Shown here piece by piece: positions 51,934 to 60,507 of a DNA stretch of 64,000 nt. Each line of letters opens with the position of its first letter. Position 1 is the stretch's first letter. The notes below the pieces were generated by a model. It worked only from the letters and a program-made list of their open reading frames with translations, did no database searches and was not told the origin of the DNA. A program made the translations under genes and the position numbers. This DNA is from Selenomonadales bacterium 4137-cl (GTDB lineage: Bacteria > Bacillota > Negativicutes > Sporomusales > UBA7701), in assembly GCA_032334055.1 (NCBI GenBank), contig JAUOZS010000001.1:1090501-1154500 (forward strand), given 5' to 3'.

Positions 51934-53160
51934 ATGAGGACGAGAGAGGAAGAGTACTTAAGGAGGATGAAGGCGCTGGGGTATGAGCCGAGTTTGAACG
52001 GCATGGATGACGAGGACATCGAGTGGGAGCTTTCGAAGATGGATGAGGGCGGCCGAAGGAGGGAGGCGGAGTGGCGGCAGCCGGTGTACCGGCCGGTGGA
52101 CCCGGGGCTGAAGGCGCGGATTCTGCGCATGTTCGGCCAGCCGTACGACGAGAGCGTGATTCCCAAGGGGCAGGAGTTTTATCTCAACGGCTGGGACAAC
52201 GGGGAGGACGAGGAGGAATGGCCTGCGCTGAAACCTGAACCGCGCGTGCCTGCGCCGCCCGGCAGCAGGACGATGAAGCCGGATTTGCATGGTATTACGT
52301 ATGACCCGGAAACAGGGCAGATTACGCCGAATGAAAACGGCGGTTTCGAAATTAAGGGGTCGAAGGTGCCAGGGCAGTCACCATTTTGGAAAAACGTTGC
52401 CGATATTTTCTCCCCCAGCCGGGGAGGGACGTATAGGCCGCTGAGCTATACGGCAGGCGGGAATGACGTTAACACCGGCGGGCGAGGGGCGAACACGGCA
52501 GCCGCCAACCCCAACGCGGGCGGGTATGCGGACGGCGGGGCATATGGGGATATGCTTTTCGGGGTTACGGGAGTTACGCCGCAACAGCCGAAACAGTATG
52601 TTAGCGCAGACCAGCTCAAGGCATTCGGCTGGCAGAACGTTAACGATGACATGGTCAAAGACCTGAACAACGTACTGGGGAAGTACGACATAACAACTCC
52701 GGCGCGGATAAGGCATTTCCTCGCGCAGTGCGCGAAAGAGACGAATAAAGGAGAGGCCTACACCGAACTGGATTATGGAGATAAGACATACTTTGATCGG
52801 ATGTATGAAGGCAGAAGAGGAATCGGAAATATATATCCAGGAGACGGCAAAAAGTTCATCGGCGGTGGGGCTATCCATATTACAGGAAGAGACGAGTATC
52901 AAGACTTCGCTGATTATGTCGGCGACCAGAAGGTAATGGAAGGCGGCGCGGAATATGTAGCGAGAAAATACCCGTGGGTTGCGGCCGGCCGGTGGTGGGA
53001 AAAGAATCGTATGAACGCGTTAGTCGACAGTCTGAGAGGAGAGGACCACGACGCAGACGTGGACAAAATAACTGACGTCGTAAACCGTTGGGATAAGGAC
53101 GAGGCCCGCCAGGAAAGAAAAGATCGACATAGGGAGATTCGGGGGATAATCAAAGATTAA
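51934..53160 (+). CDS. modular effector 5: constant region + GH19 chitinase/endolysin domain
   Basis: Constant region to GGAYGDM (about residue 208), then a glycoside hydrolase 19 domain: IRHFLAQCAKETNKGEAYTE (catalytic Glu about 269), then KFIGGGAIHITGRDEYQDFA (about 308-327) matching the GRGxIQLTG block of the family, and a C-terminal VVNRWDKDEA. It would cleave beta-1,4 bonds in peptidoglycan. 408 aa, no signal peptide. The constant region has several substitutions relative to its sisters (PALKPEPRVPAPPGSRTM). Two exported genes follow. Confidence 0.78.
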   Translation: MRTREEEYLRRMKALGYEPSLNGMDDEDIEWELSKMDEGGRRREAEWRQPVYRPVDPGLKARILRMFGQPYDESVIPKGQEFYLNGWDNGEDEEEWPALKPEPRVPAPPGSRTMKPDLHGITYDPETGQITPNENGGFEIKGSKVPGQSPFWKNVADIFSPSRGGTYRPLSYTAGGNDVNTGGRGANTAAANPNAGGYADGGAYGDMLFGVTGVTPQQPKQYVSADQLKAFGWQNVNDDMVKDLNNVLGKYDITTPARIRHFLAQCAKETNKGEAYTELDYGDKTYFDRMYEGRRGIGNIYPGDGKKFIGGGAIHITGRDEYQDFADYVGDQKVMEGGAEYVARKYPWVAAGRWWEKNRMNALVDSLRGEDHDADVDKITDVVNRWDKDEARQERKDRHREIRGIIKD

Positions 53161-53194
53161 CAAAAACCGAGCAAAATGGCAGAATATGTTTTTC

Positions 53195-53231
53195 GGGCTG
53201 GTTTGTATGGTATAATGATACAAACCAGCCC
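53195..53231 (+). promoter_or_regulatory. palindrome with embedded extended -10 promoter (immunity pair)
   Basis: Identical to 44897-44933: 14-bp arms around TGGTATAAT. It lies 35 bp after the GH19 gene and 44 bp before the RsiV-like gene, so it can serve as that pair's own regulated promoter. Confidence 0.6.
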
Positions 53232-53275
53232 GATTTTCCCTTTATTTTAGTATTTTTTTTTGGGAGGGCAACCGC

Positions 53276-54169
53276 GTGAGGATCAACAATATCCTCGTCG
53301 TTACGATTTTTTTAATACTGGCATTACTGACCGGGGCCAGCGGAAGCATGAAAGAGGCGGTAAGTGCCGGGGTGAGCACGGTGCCTGATGTGAAGACCGG
53401 GTCGGAGGCGCAAGAAGTCCTTAAGAGGAACGATGATAAGTGGCCCGCCGACAAGTCGGTAACTTGGCCGACGGAATATCAGATAATCACTGAAACATAT
53501 ATAACTTACAATGACACAATGGATATAGCCATTCGGTACCCGCAGATCGTCAACCTGGGCGATGAAGAGCGACAAATCAGAATCAACGACTTGATAAGGA
53601 GCGAGGCAGTACCAGGCCAGTTTATCGATTACACGGATAAAAGGCTATTCACGCTGCCGATCGACTATAAAATTACCTGGCAGAGTGACAACCTGCTGAG
53701 CATCCAATACAGCGGGATGGGATACGTTAAAGGAACGCCGCACCCGAACCATTTCTTCTATACGACCAACATCGATATCGTCCAGGTGCAAAAGGTAAAG
53801 CTTAAGGATATTGTGCGGATAGATGAGGATTTTGTGGAGAAATTCCGGCACGAGAATATTAGAACCGTCAGTCCCCACCCCGGCGCATTGTCCGGGAAAA
53901 AGATTCTGATCGACAGCACCCCATTTAATAAGGTCGACGATACAGTCAGACATTTCTACGAAGCGGACGAAGTGGACCTGAAAGGGCGACTGCCAAGCAA
54001 TTATTGTTATTTTACGCCCGATTCCCTTGGCATTAGCGTGGATGCCCCTCACTTCATGGGGGGCCACGCGGAGTTCGAAATCAAGTATGAGGATATTGCG
54101 GAGAATATAAAAGCCGAGAATGCGGTGTGGAGAGATTTTTTTCCGAGGACGAGAGCTGGGAGTATTTAA
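53276..54169 (+). CDS. exported RsiV-like (DUF3298/DUF4163) candidate lysozyme-binding immunity protein
   Basis: Near-identical to the product of 44977-45861: membrane-entry segment ILVVTIFLILALLTGASG, then YNDTMDIAIRYPQIVNLGDE, LLSIQYSGMGYVKGTPHPNH and DIDEVDLKGRLP-like C-terminal parts. RsiV uses this type of domain to bind lysozyme directly, so a role in blocking the GH19 effector is plausible. It lacks the sigma-binding N-terminus of a real anti-sigma factor. GTG start behind GGGAGGG. Its stop codon abuts the next start codon. Confidence 0.7.
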   Translation: MRINNILVVTIFLILALLTGASGSMKEAVSAGVSTVPDVKTGSEAQEVLKRNDDKWPADKSVTWPTEYQIITETYITYNDTMDIAIRYPQIVNLGDEERQIRINDLIRSEAVPGQFIDYTDKRLFTLPIDYKITWQSDNLLSIQYSGMGYVKGTPHPNHFFYTTNIDIVQVQKVKLKDIVRIDEDFVEKFRHENIRTVSPHPGALSGKKILIDSTPFNKVDDTVRHFYEADEVDLKGRLPSNYCYFTPDSLGISVDAPHFMGGHAEFEIKYEDIAENIKAENAVWRDFFPRTRAGSI

Positions 54170-54667
54170 ATGAGAAATACAGTTTTCCTACTGGTTTTGG
54201 TTTTGGGTTTTACTCTGCCTCTGGGCGGCGTTGCCGAGGGGTATTACACTTATGCCATGACAGGCCAATTACGAGAAACGCTTGAAAGCAATCCCCTTGA
54301 CCGGGATTACAAGCGTGACATGCTCAACCCGGAGAACGGCACTACCTACGGTATGGCTGACGTTAATAAGAAATATATCAAGTTATGGGACCGGGAACTG
54401 AACGTCATTTACCAGAAGCTGCTGCTTAAACTTAACGACGAGGAGAAGGAACTGCTTATCGAAGCGCAGGTCGGGTGGCTGCAATACCATGAGAACGAAC
54501 AACGCCTCACGAGCAAGGCGCTAAGCAAGAATTCCGGGACAATCTTCATCGTGCAGCAAGGCAGCGCTTACCGCTACCGGTTGCGGGAGAGAACGCTGCA
54601 ACTGATGGCATATTATCACCGCCTCGGCGGCGAGGTCGAGTTCGAGTACAAGGGGAATGCGGAATAG
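54170..54667 (+). CDS. exported LprI-like (DUF1311) candidate lysozyme inhibitor
   Basis: A signal peptide (FLLVLVLGFTLPLGGVAEG) is followed by a DUF1311-like helical domain: DVNKKYIKLWDRELNVIYQK, IEAQVGWLQYHENEQRL and RERTLQLMAYY. M. tuberculosis LprI of this family inhibits lysozyme. The ATG directly follows the RsiV-like stop codon (GGGAG 7 bp upstream), so both are made together against the same GH19 effector (inference). 165 aa. Confidence 0.72.
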   Translation: MRNTVFLLVLVLGFTLPLGGVAEGYYTYAMTGQLRETLESNPLDRDYKRDMLNPENGTTYGMADVNKKYIKLWDRELNVIYQKLLLKLNDEEKELLIEAQVGWLQYHENEQRLTSKALSKNSGTIFIVQQGSAYRYRLRERTLQLMAYYHRLGGEVEFEYKGNAE

Positions 54668-54684
54668 GGAATAGGACGGACAAC

Positions 54685-54712
54685 CTCCCGGAGTAATCCG
54701 GGAGCCTTTTGT
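54685..54712 (+). terminator. array-type terminator closing the effector array
   Basis: Stem CTCCCGGA / TCCGGGAG with a GTAA loop and CCTTTTGTT tail. Confidence 0.75.
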
Positions 54713-54801
54713 TATATATGCGTGATTTTGTCAAAGATTAGAAAGGTATTCGACAAATTACGAAGAAGATGCAAAATATATTAATGAGGTGGTGAAATAA
54801 T

Positions 54802-55188
54802 GTGACTAAGCCACTTAGGGTAATTTATTCTGCAATCTTCTTCTTTATTCTGGAATGTATTAACTACTATATAACAGGCGACATAAACGTTCCGACCGAT
54901 AACAATTTAATTTGGTTTGAGGCAGGTTTCTTATCTCTTGTATTCGGCGTCTTTCTTATAGAACATATTCAGACAAAACCTACTGATGCAATTATTTCTG
55001 CGGTAGCCTTGTTTTTTACCACATACACACTTAAGAATCCACCTTATATAGAGTGGTGGCAAGTTCTTCAATGGTTATGTGGTATTGTTTTTTTATTATC
55101 CATTCTCCTGATGTCAATAGAAAAAAGCACCTTCGAAACGAATCCTATAATTAGAAGAGTTAGCCGTACTGCTTTATTTGATTATTAA
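54802..55188 (+). CDS. small polytopic membrane protein, partner of the HerA-like ATPase
   Basis: The 128-residue protein has about four hydrophobic helices (VIYSAIFFFILECINYYI, LIWFEAGFLSLVFGVFLI, AIISAVALFFTTYTL, VLQWLCGIVFLLSILLMSI). GTG start behind GAGGTGG. Its 3' end overlaps the HerA-like gene by 11 bp, indicating tight coupling. AT-rich, unlike the flanking pyr operon. No family is recognised. Confidence 0.6.
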   Translation: MTKPLRVIYSAIFFFILECINYYITGDINVPTDNNLIWFEAGFLSLVFGVFLIEHIQTKPTDAIISAVALFFTTYTLKNPPYIEWWQVLQWLCGIVFLLSILLMSIEKSTFETNPIIRRVSRTALFDY

Positions 55189-56743
55189 AGATCTGGGAAG
55201 TGCAAAAATACTTTGCACTTTTGCTTTTGTCCTTGGAATACTGTCATTTGTCGAGCCAGGTAAACAAGGCGTGCCGTTAATTGGCTGGATATTTTTATTT
55301 TTAACAGTCTTAATGAAGCCTCATAATATAATCGCGGCAATCATTAATTTATGGAGTCCCAGTAATTCTACTCCAGAATACTGTGGATTTGTAACTGGCT
55401 TTGAAGGGCCTAGTGTTGTAATAATCGAGCTAAATTGCAAGGTAAATAGATCAAGCGTTATTGGCATATGCCCCGAGCCCGTATTTAATCAATCAAAAGT
55501 TCTTTATTTGGTCGTTTTACACATCTTCCAAGGGAATAATCAACTTATGGCCAGAGCAATTATTTTAGACCGGCAAGCATCATTCTGGGATGGACAGAAG
55601 TATGCTTTTATTATTAATGACGTATCTAAAGTAAAAGAATCGTATATCTACAGTAGAAGAAACGAAATAATAGGCGTTGTAGGTCGAGGCTCAGAAATAG
55701 GGAAGTTAATCGTATGTTTATATTATGATGATGGAGCCATTCAGAACCAAGACATTATCCAAGTGGATTATAGAAACAACGGTATACTTTACCAGATTGT
55801 AAATGCTGTTGACCACGAGGAGAAAGTAAGTAAAGATGTACTTGGTTATACGCAGGCTATTGCGGTTCAAGTAGGAACTTGGGATACTACAACTCACTGT
55901 TTTGAGGATTTTAACTGGGTTCCACCTATTAATAGTTTAGTTTACAAGGCCGAAGCATTTCCTGAGGGTGCTGCATGTACTTCGGCCAATGACAGCGGGC
56001 AAATGATTGTTGGAACATTTAATACCGGTCACCCAATTTTAATTGATAAAGCAGATTTAGTAACACATAACGCGGCCATTTTAGGTGTGACAGGAAGTGG
56101 TAAATCTTGTTTGGGATATTCAATTATTGAAGAGTTGATTCGTGGTGGGATAAAAGTAATATGCATAGACAATACTGGCGACTATTTGAGACACGTTCAA
56201 AAAGAAAAACCAGCACACATAATTGCTAATGACAATGAAATTGATGTATTTTTAGCCTCTCTCGATGAATTTGCCGTTGCTACTGCTACAAGTGTCAAAA
56301 GTGCACTTCTAATTATTAGAAGGACTTATGAATGGGCGCAAAGGCAATACGACCCAGCGCAGACTGAGATTATTCCCAAGGTCTGCGTAGTAATAGAAGA
56401 AGCACATTCATTAATCCCTGAATGGAACAGCACGGTGAATCCAACCGACCGTGACCTAGTAAATCAAATTAGCAAGTATGTAATGCAGGGCCGAAAGTAT
56501 GGGTGCGGGGTTGTTGTCGTTACTCAAAGGACTGCAAATGTTACAAAGAGTATTTTGTCTCAGTGTAATACTATAATTTCTTTTCAAGCATTTGATAAAA
56601 CAAGTAATGACTTTCTAAGCAGTTTTATGGAAGAAGAGTATATAAATAATATTTGCCGACTAAATACAGGACATGCAATAATTGCTGGAAAGGCATTAAT
56701 CTCTGGAAGACCAGTTGCAATTATGACTACCAGGAGAACGTAA
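55178..56743 (+). CDS. membrane-tethered HerA/FtsK-like P-loop ATPase
   Basis: Two N-terminal hydrophobic segments (ILCTFAFVLGILSFVE; LIGWIFLFLTVLMKP) precede a beta-rich region and a HerA-type (DUF87) motor: Walker A ILGVTGSGKSCLGYS (about residue 305), Walker B VCVVIEEAHSLIPEWN (about 406) and sensor VVVVTQRTAN (about 447). HerA motors translocate DNA and often pair with nucleases or effectors in defence islands. Here the partner is a membrane protein. 521 aa from TTG at 55178; no clear ribosome site, so translational coupling is likely. AT-rich. Confidence 0.78.
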   Translation: MIIKDLGSAKILCTFAFVLGILSFVEPGKQGVPLIGWIFLFLTVLMKPHNIIAAIINLWSPSNSTPEYCGFVTGFEGPSVVIIELNCKVNRSSVIGICPEPVFNQSKVLYLVVLHIFQGNNQLMARAIILDRQASFWDGQKYAFIINDVSKVKESYIYSRRNEIIGVVGRGSEIGKLIVCLYYDDGAIQNQDIIQVDYRNNGILYQIVNAVDHEEKVSKDVLGYTQAIAVQVGTWDTTTHCFEDFNWVPPINSLVYKAEAFPEGAACTSANDSGQMIVGTFNTGHPILIDKADLVTHNAAILGVTGSGKSCLGYSIIEELIRGGIKVICIDNTGDYLRHVQKEKPAHIIANDNEIDVFLASLDEFAVATATSVKSALLIIRRTYEWAQRQYDPAQTEIIPKVCVVIEEAHSLIPEWNSTVNPTDRDLVNQISKYVMQGRKYGCGVVVVTQRTANVTKSILSQCNTIISFQAFDKTSNDFLSSFMEEEYINNICRLNTGHAIIAGKALISGRPVAIMTTRRT

Positions 56744-56783
56744 TTTCGATATTACGTTCTATGTCCTTAGAATGAGTTGCCGG

Positions 56784-56904
56784 AAGGCGTTTCAAAAGCT
56801 CCAGATGCAAGGCGCACCGGAGGATGACACCGGAAGCGTACACGAACGTACGCTGAGGATGGCAGCCGAGGAGCAACACAGCAGATGGATTTTTGAGACG
56901 CCTT
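56784..56904. repeat. palindromic intergenic repeat element (about 120 bp)
   Basis: The ends AAGGCGTTTCAAAA and TTTTGAGACGCCTT are inverted repeats (one mismatch). GCGTACACGAACGTACGC forms the centre, and sequence on both sides is partly complementary, so the element could fold into one long hairpin. From general knowledge, similar elements are dispersed in Clostridial and Negativicute genomes. It carries no gene and ends 7 bp before the pyr promoter. Confidence 0.65.
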
Positions 56905-56910
56905 CCCCTG

Positions 56911-56940
56911 TTGACACGAATAGCCAAGGGGTGGTAGAAT
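56911..56940 (+). promoter_or_regulatory. pyr operon promoter
   Basis: TTGACA and TAGAAT with an 18-bp spacer; the transcript would start near 56947, just before the first PyrR site. Confidence 0.75.
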
Positions 56941-56958
56941 ATTGACAATAACATATAG

Positions 56959-57151
56959 CCTTTAAGCTGGTCCTGTGAGACCGGGAAGGATTTTGAAGCC
57001 GAGGTTTTTGGCCTTCTTGCGTTCTCACACGCGAGGAGGCTATTGTGATAATATGGTACCTTTAAGCTGGTCCTGCGAGGCCGGAAGGGAACTATACGTG
57101 AGGTTGTGTATGGCCTTCTCGCGCCTTGGTGTGCCGAGAAGGCTTTTATTT
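56959..57151 (+). promoter_or_regulatory. two tandem PyrR-binding attenuators
   Basis: CCTTTAAGCTGGTCCTGTGA (56959) and CCTTTAAGCTGGTCCTGCGA (57059) carry the PyrR anti-antiterminator consensus. Each is followed by a terminator hairpin: 57011-57040 (GCCTTCTTGCG pairing with CGCGAGGAGGC) and 57113-57143 (GCCTTCTCG / CGAGAAGGC with TTTTATTT). High UMP/UTP would let PyrR bind and favour termination. Two units in series should sharpen the response. pyrR itself is not in the window. Confidence 0.85.
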
Positions 57152-57214
57152 GTCCGGCAAACGGGCGGCCTGGCTGGGTATCATAAGGGAGAGAGAACGG
57201 GAGGAGTGAGGCCG

Positions 57215-58171
57215 ATGACGAAAAGCCAGGTTTCGCTGCGCGGCAGGGACATTCTGGAGCTGCAGGGCATGAGTGTGCCCGAGATGGAGCTGATTCTGGA
57301 CACGGCCCGGGAGATGAAGAATGTTATCGACCGGGATATAAAGAAGGTGCCGACGCTGAGGGGCAAGTCGGTTGTGAATCTGTTTTTCGAGCCGAGCACC
57401 CGGACGCGCACTTCCTTCGAGCTGGCCGGCAAGTATCTGGGGGCGGACGTGGTGAATATCACGACGAGCGCTTCGAGCGTGGTGAAGGGCGAGAGCCTGA
57501 GGGACACGCTGCTGACGGTGGAGGCTATGGGGGTGGACGTGATCGTGATGCGCCACGAGGCCGAGGGGTCGTCGCACTACGCGGCCAAGGTGGTGAAGCC
57601 GGTGATCGTGAACGCCGGCGACGGGCAGCACGAGCATCCGACCCAGGGTCTTTTGGATATGTTTTCGATCAAGGAGAAGAAGGGCTCGATCGCCGGGCTG
57701 AAGGTGGCGATAATCGGCGATATCCTCCACAGCCGGGTGGCGCGCTCGAATATCTGGGCGCTTCTGAAGCTGGGGGCCGAGGTGCGGGTGGCTGGCCCGC
57801 GGACGCTGCTGCCGCGCGATATGGACAGGATGGGTGTGCAGGTGTATGACCGGGTGGAGCCGGCGCTGGAGGGGGCGGATGTGGTGAATATCCTCCGCAT
57901 CCAGAAGGAGCGGCAACAGAAGGGGCTTTTCCCGACCGCCCGCGAGTACGCGCGCCTTTTCGGGATTAACAGGGCGAGGCTTGATCTGGCCAAGCCGGAC
58001 GCGCTGGTTCTGCACCCCGGCCCGATGAACCGGGGCCTGGAGATCGCGCCGGATGTGGCCTATAGCGATCAGTCGGTGATCCAGGAGCAGGTGAAGAACG
58101 GCCTGGCGATAAGGATGGCGATTCTGTTCCTTGTGCTGATGGGAGGGACGAATGTTGAAACTAGTGCTTAA
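57215..58171 (+). CDS. pyrB: aspartate carbamoyltransferase, catalytic chain
   Basis: Joins carbamoyl phosphate and aspartate, the second step of UMP synthesis. [15 protein letters not shown] (about residues 53-67) is the carbamoyl-phosphate site, [12 protein letters not shown] the transcarbamylase block and [13 protein letters not shown] the aspartate loop. ATG at 57215 with GGGAGGAG upstream gives the standard 318 aa; the open frame upstream is only the leader. No pyrI follows, as in Firmicutes. Confidence 0.96.
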   Translation: MTKSQVSLRGRDILELQGMSVPEMELILDTAREMKNVIDRDIKKVPTLRGKSVVNLFFEPSTRTRTSFELAGKYLGADVVNITTSASSVVKGESLRDTLLTVEAMGVDVIVMRHEAEGSSHYAAKVVKPVIVNAGDGQHEHPTQGLLDMFSIKEKKGSIAGLKVAIIGDILHSRVARSNIWALLKLGAEVRVAGPRTLLPRDMDRMGVQVYDRVEPALEGADVVNILRIQKERQQKGLFPTAREYARLFGINRARLDLAKPDALVLHPGPMNRGLEIAPDVAYSDQSVIQEQVKNGLAIRMAILFLVLMGGTNVETSA

Positions 58172-59440
58172 GGGCGGCCGGATAATCGATCCGGCGCAGA
58201 AGATCGATAAGGTCGGCGATGTGCTGATCGAGGATGGCGTGATCGCGAAGGTCGGCGGCGATATTGACGCGGCGGGGGCGGAGGTTTTCGACGCCCGCGG
58301 CCTGGTGGTGGCGCCCGGTTTTATCGATATGCACGCGCATCTTCGTGAGCCGGGCCAGGAGGCGAAGGAGGATTTCGCCTCAGGGACGCGGGCGGCGGCG
58401 GCCGGCGGTTTTACGACGGTGTGCACGATGCCGAACACGCGGCCGGCGGTGGACGACGCGGTGCTGGTTAATGGCCTGATCCGCCGCGCCGAGCTGGAAA
58501 GGCTGGTGAACGTTAAGATTATCGGCGCGGTGACGAAGGGCCAGGAGGGCAAGGAGCTGGCCGAGGTGGGCGATATGCTGCAGGCCGGTGCGGTGGCGCT
58601 ATCGGACGACGGCCGCCATGTGGCGAACGCCAAGATACTGCGGACTGGTTTCGAGTACGCGGGGATGTTCGGCGGGCTGATAATCTCGCACGCCGAGGAG
58701 GCGTCGCTGGTGGAGGACGGCTTTATGCACGAGGGCGCGGTGTCGGCGATGCTGGGGCTGAAGGGCCGGCCGGCGGTGGCCGAGGATATTGCGGTGGGCC
58801 GCGATGTCATGCTGGCCGAGTATACCGGCGGGCGGCTGCATGTGGCCCATGTGAGCACGGCCGGGGCGGTGGAGCTTATCCGCCGGGCCAAGGCGCGGGG
58901 CGTTAAGGTGACTGCCGAGGCGACGCCGCACCACCTGACGCTGACCGACGAGGCGGTGATCGGCTACGACCCGGCGACGAAAGTCAACCCGCCGCTGCGG
59001 TCGCAGGAGCATGTCGATGCGCTGGTGGCCGGGCTGAAGGACGGGACGGTCGACTGCATCGCGACCGACCACGCGCCGCACGCTTTCGAGGAGAAGGATG
59101 TGGAGTTCCGCTACGCGCCGAGCGGGTTCACCGGCCTGGAGACGGCGGTGGGCGTGGTGCTGACGGGGCTTTACCATAGCGGGAAGCTGACGCTGCCTGA
59201 GGTGATCGAGAAGCTGGCGGCGGCGCCGGCGCGCGTGCTGGGCCTGGAGGCGGGCAGCCTGAAGGCCGGCGCGGCGGCGGATGTCACGGTGCTCGATCCC
59301 GCGGCCGAATGGACGGTGGACAGCGCAAAGTTTTATACGCGGGGCAAGTGCACCCCGTTTGAAGGGAAAAGGCTTAAAGGCAGGGCGGTGGCGACGATTG
59401 TCGGCGGACGCTTTGTGATGAAAGACGGGGAGGTGTGCGG

Positions 59441-59444
<4 letters not shown>
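58152..59444 (+). CDS. pyrC: dihydroorotase (class I)
   Basis: Closes carbamoyl-aspartate to dihydroorotate. [12 protein letters not shown] (about residues 57-68) gives the HxH zinc ligands. Further ligands lie at [10 protein letters not shown] and [15 protein letters not shown], and the late Asp is in CIATDHAPH. 430 aa. The ATG lies inside the end of pyrB (20-bp overlap), showing translational coupling. Confidence 0.96.
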
Positions 59445-60505
<1,061 letters not shown>

Positions 60506-60507
60506 GG

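Noticed and set aside
40440..54712. Prophage or tailocin explanation for the hydrolase array
   Set aside because: No capsid, tail, portal, terminase, holin or integrase genes, and each hydrolase has the same promoter, head and exported partner. A remote tail-like delivery system remains possible.
56975..57214. N-terminal extension of PyrB
   Set aside because: The upstream in-frame codons lie across the PyrR attenuators; ATG at 57215 has a good ribosome site and gives the standard length.
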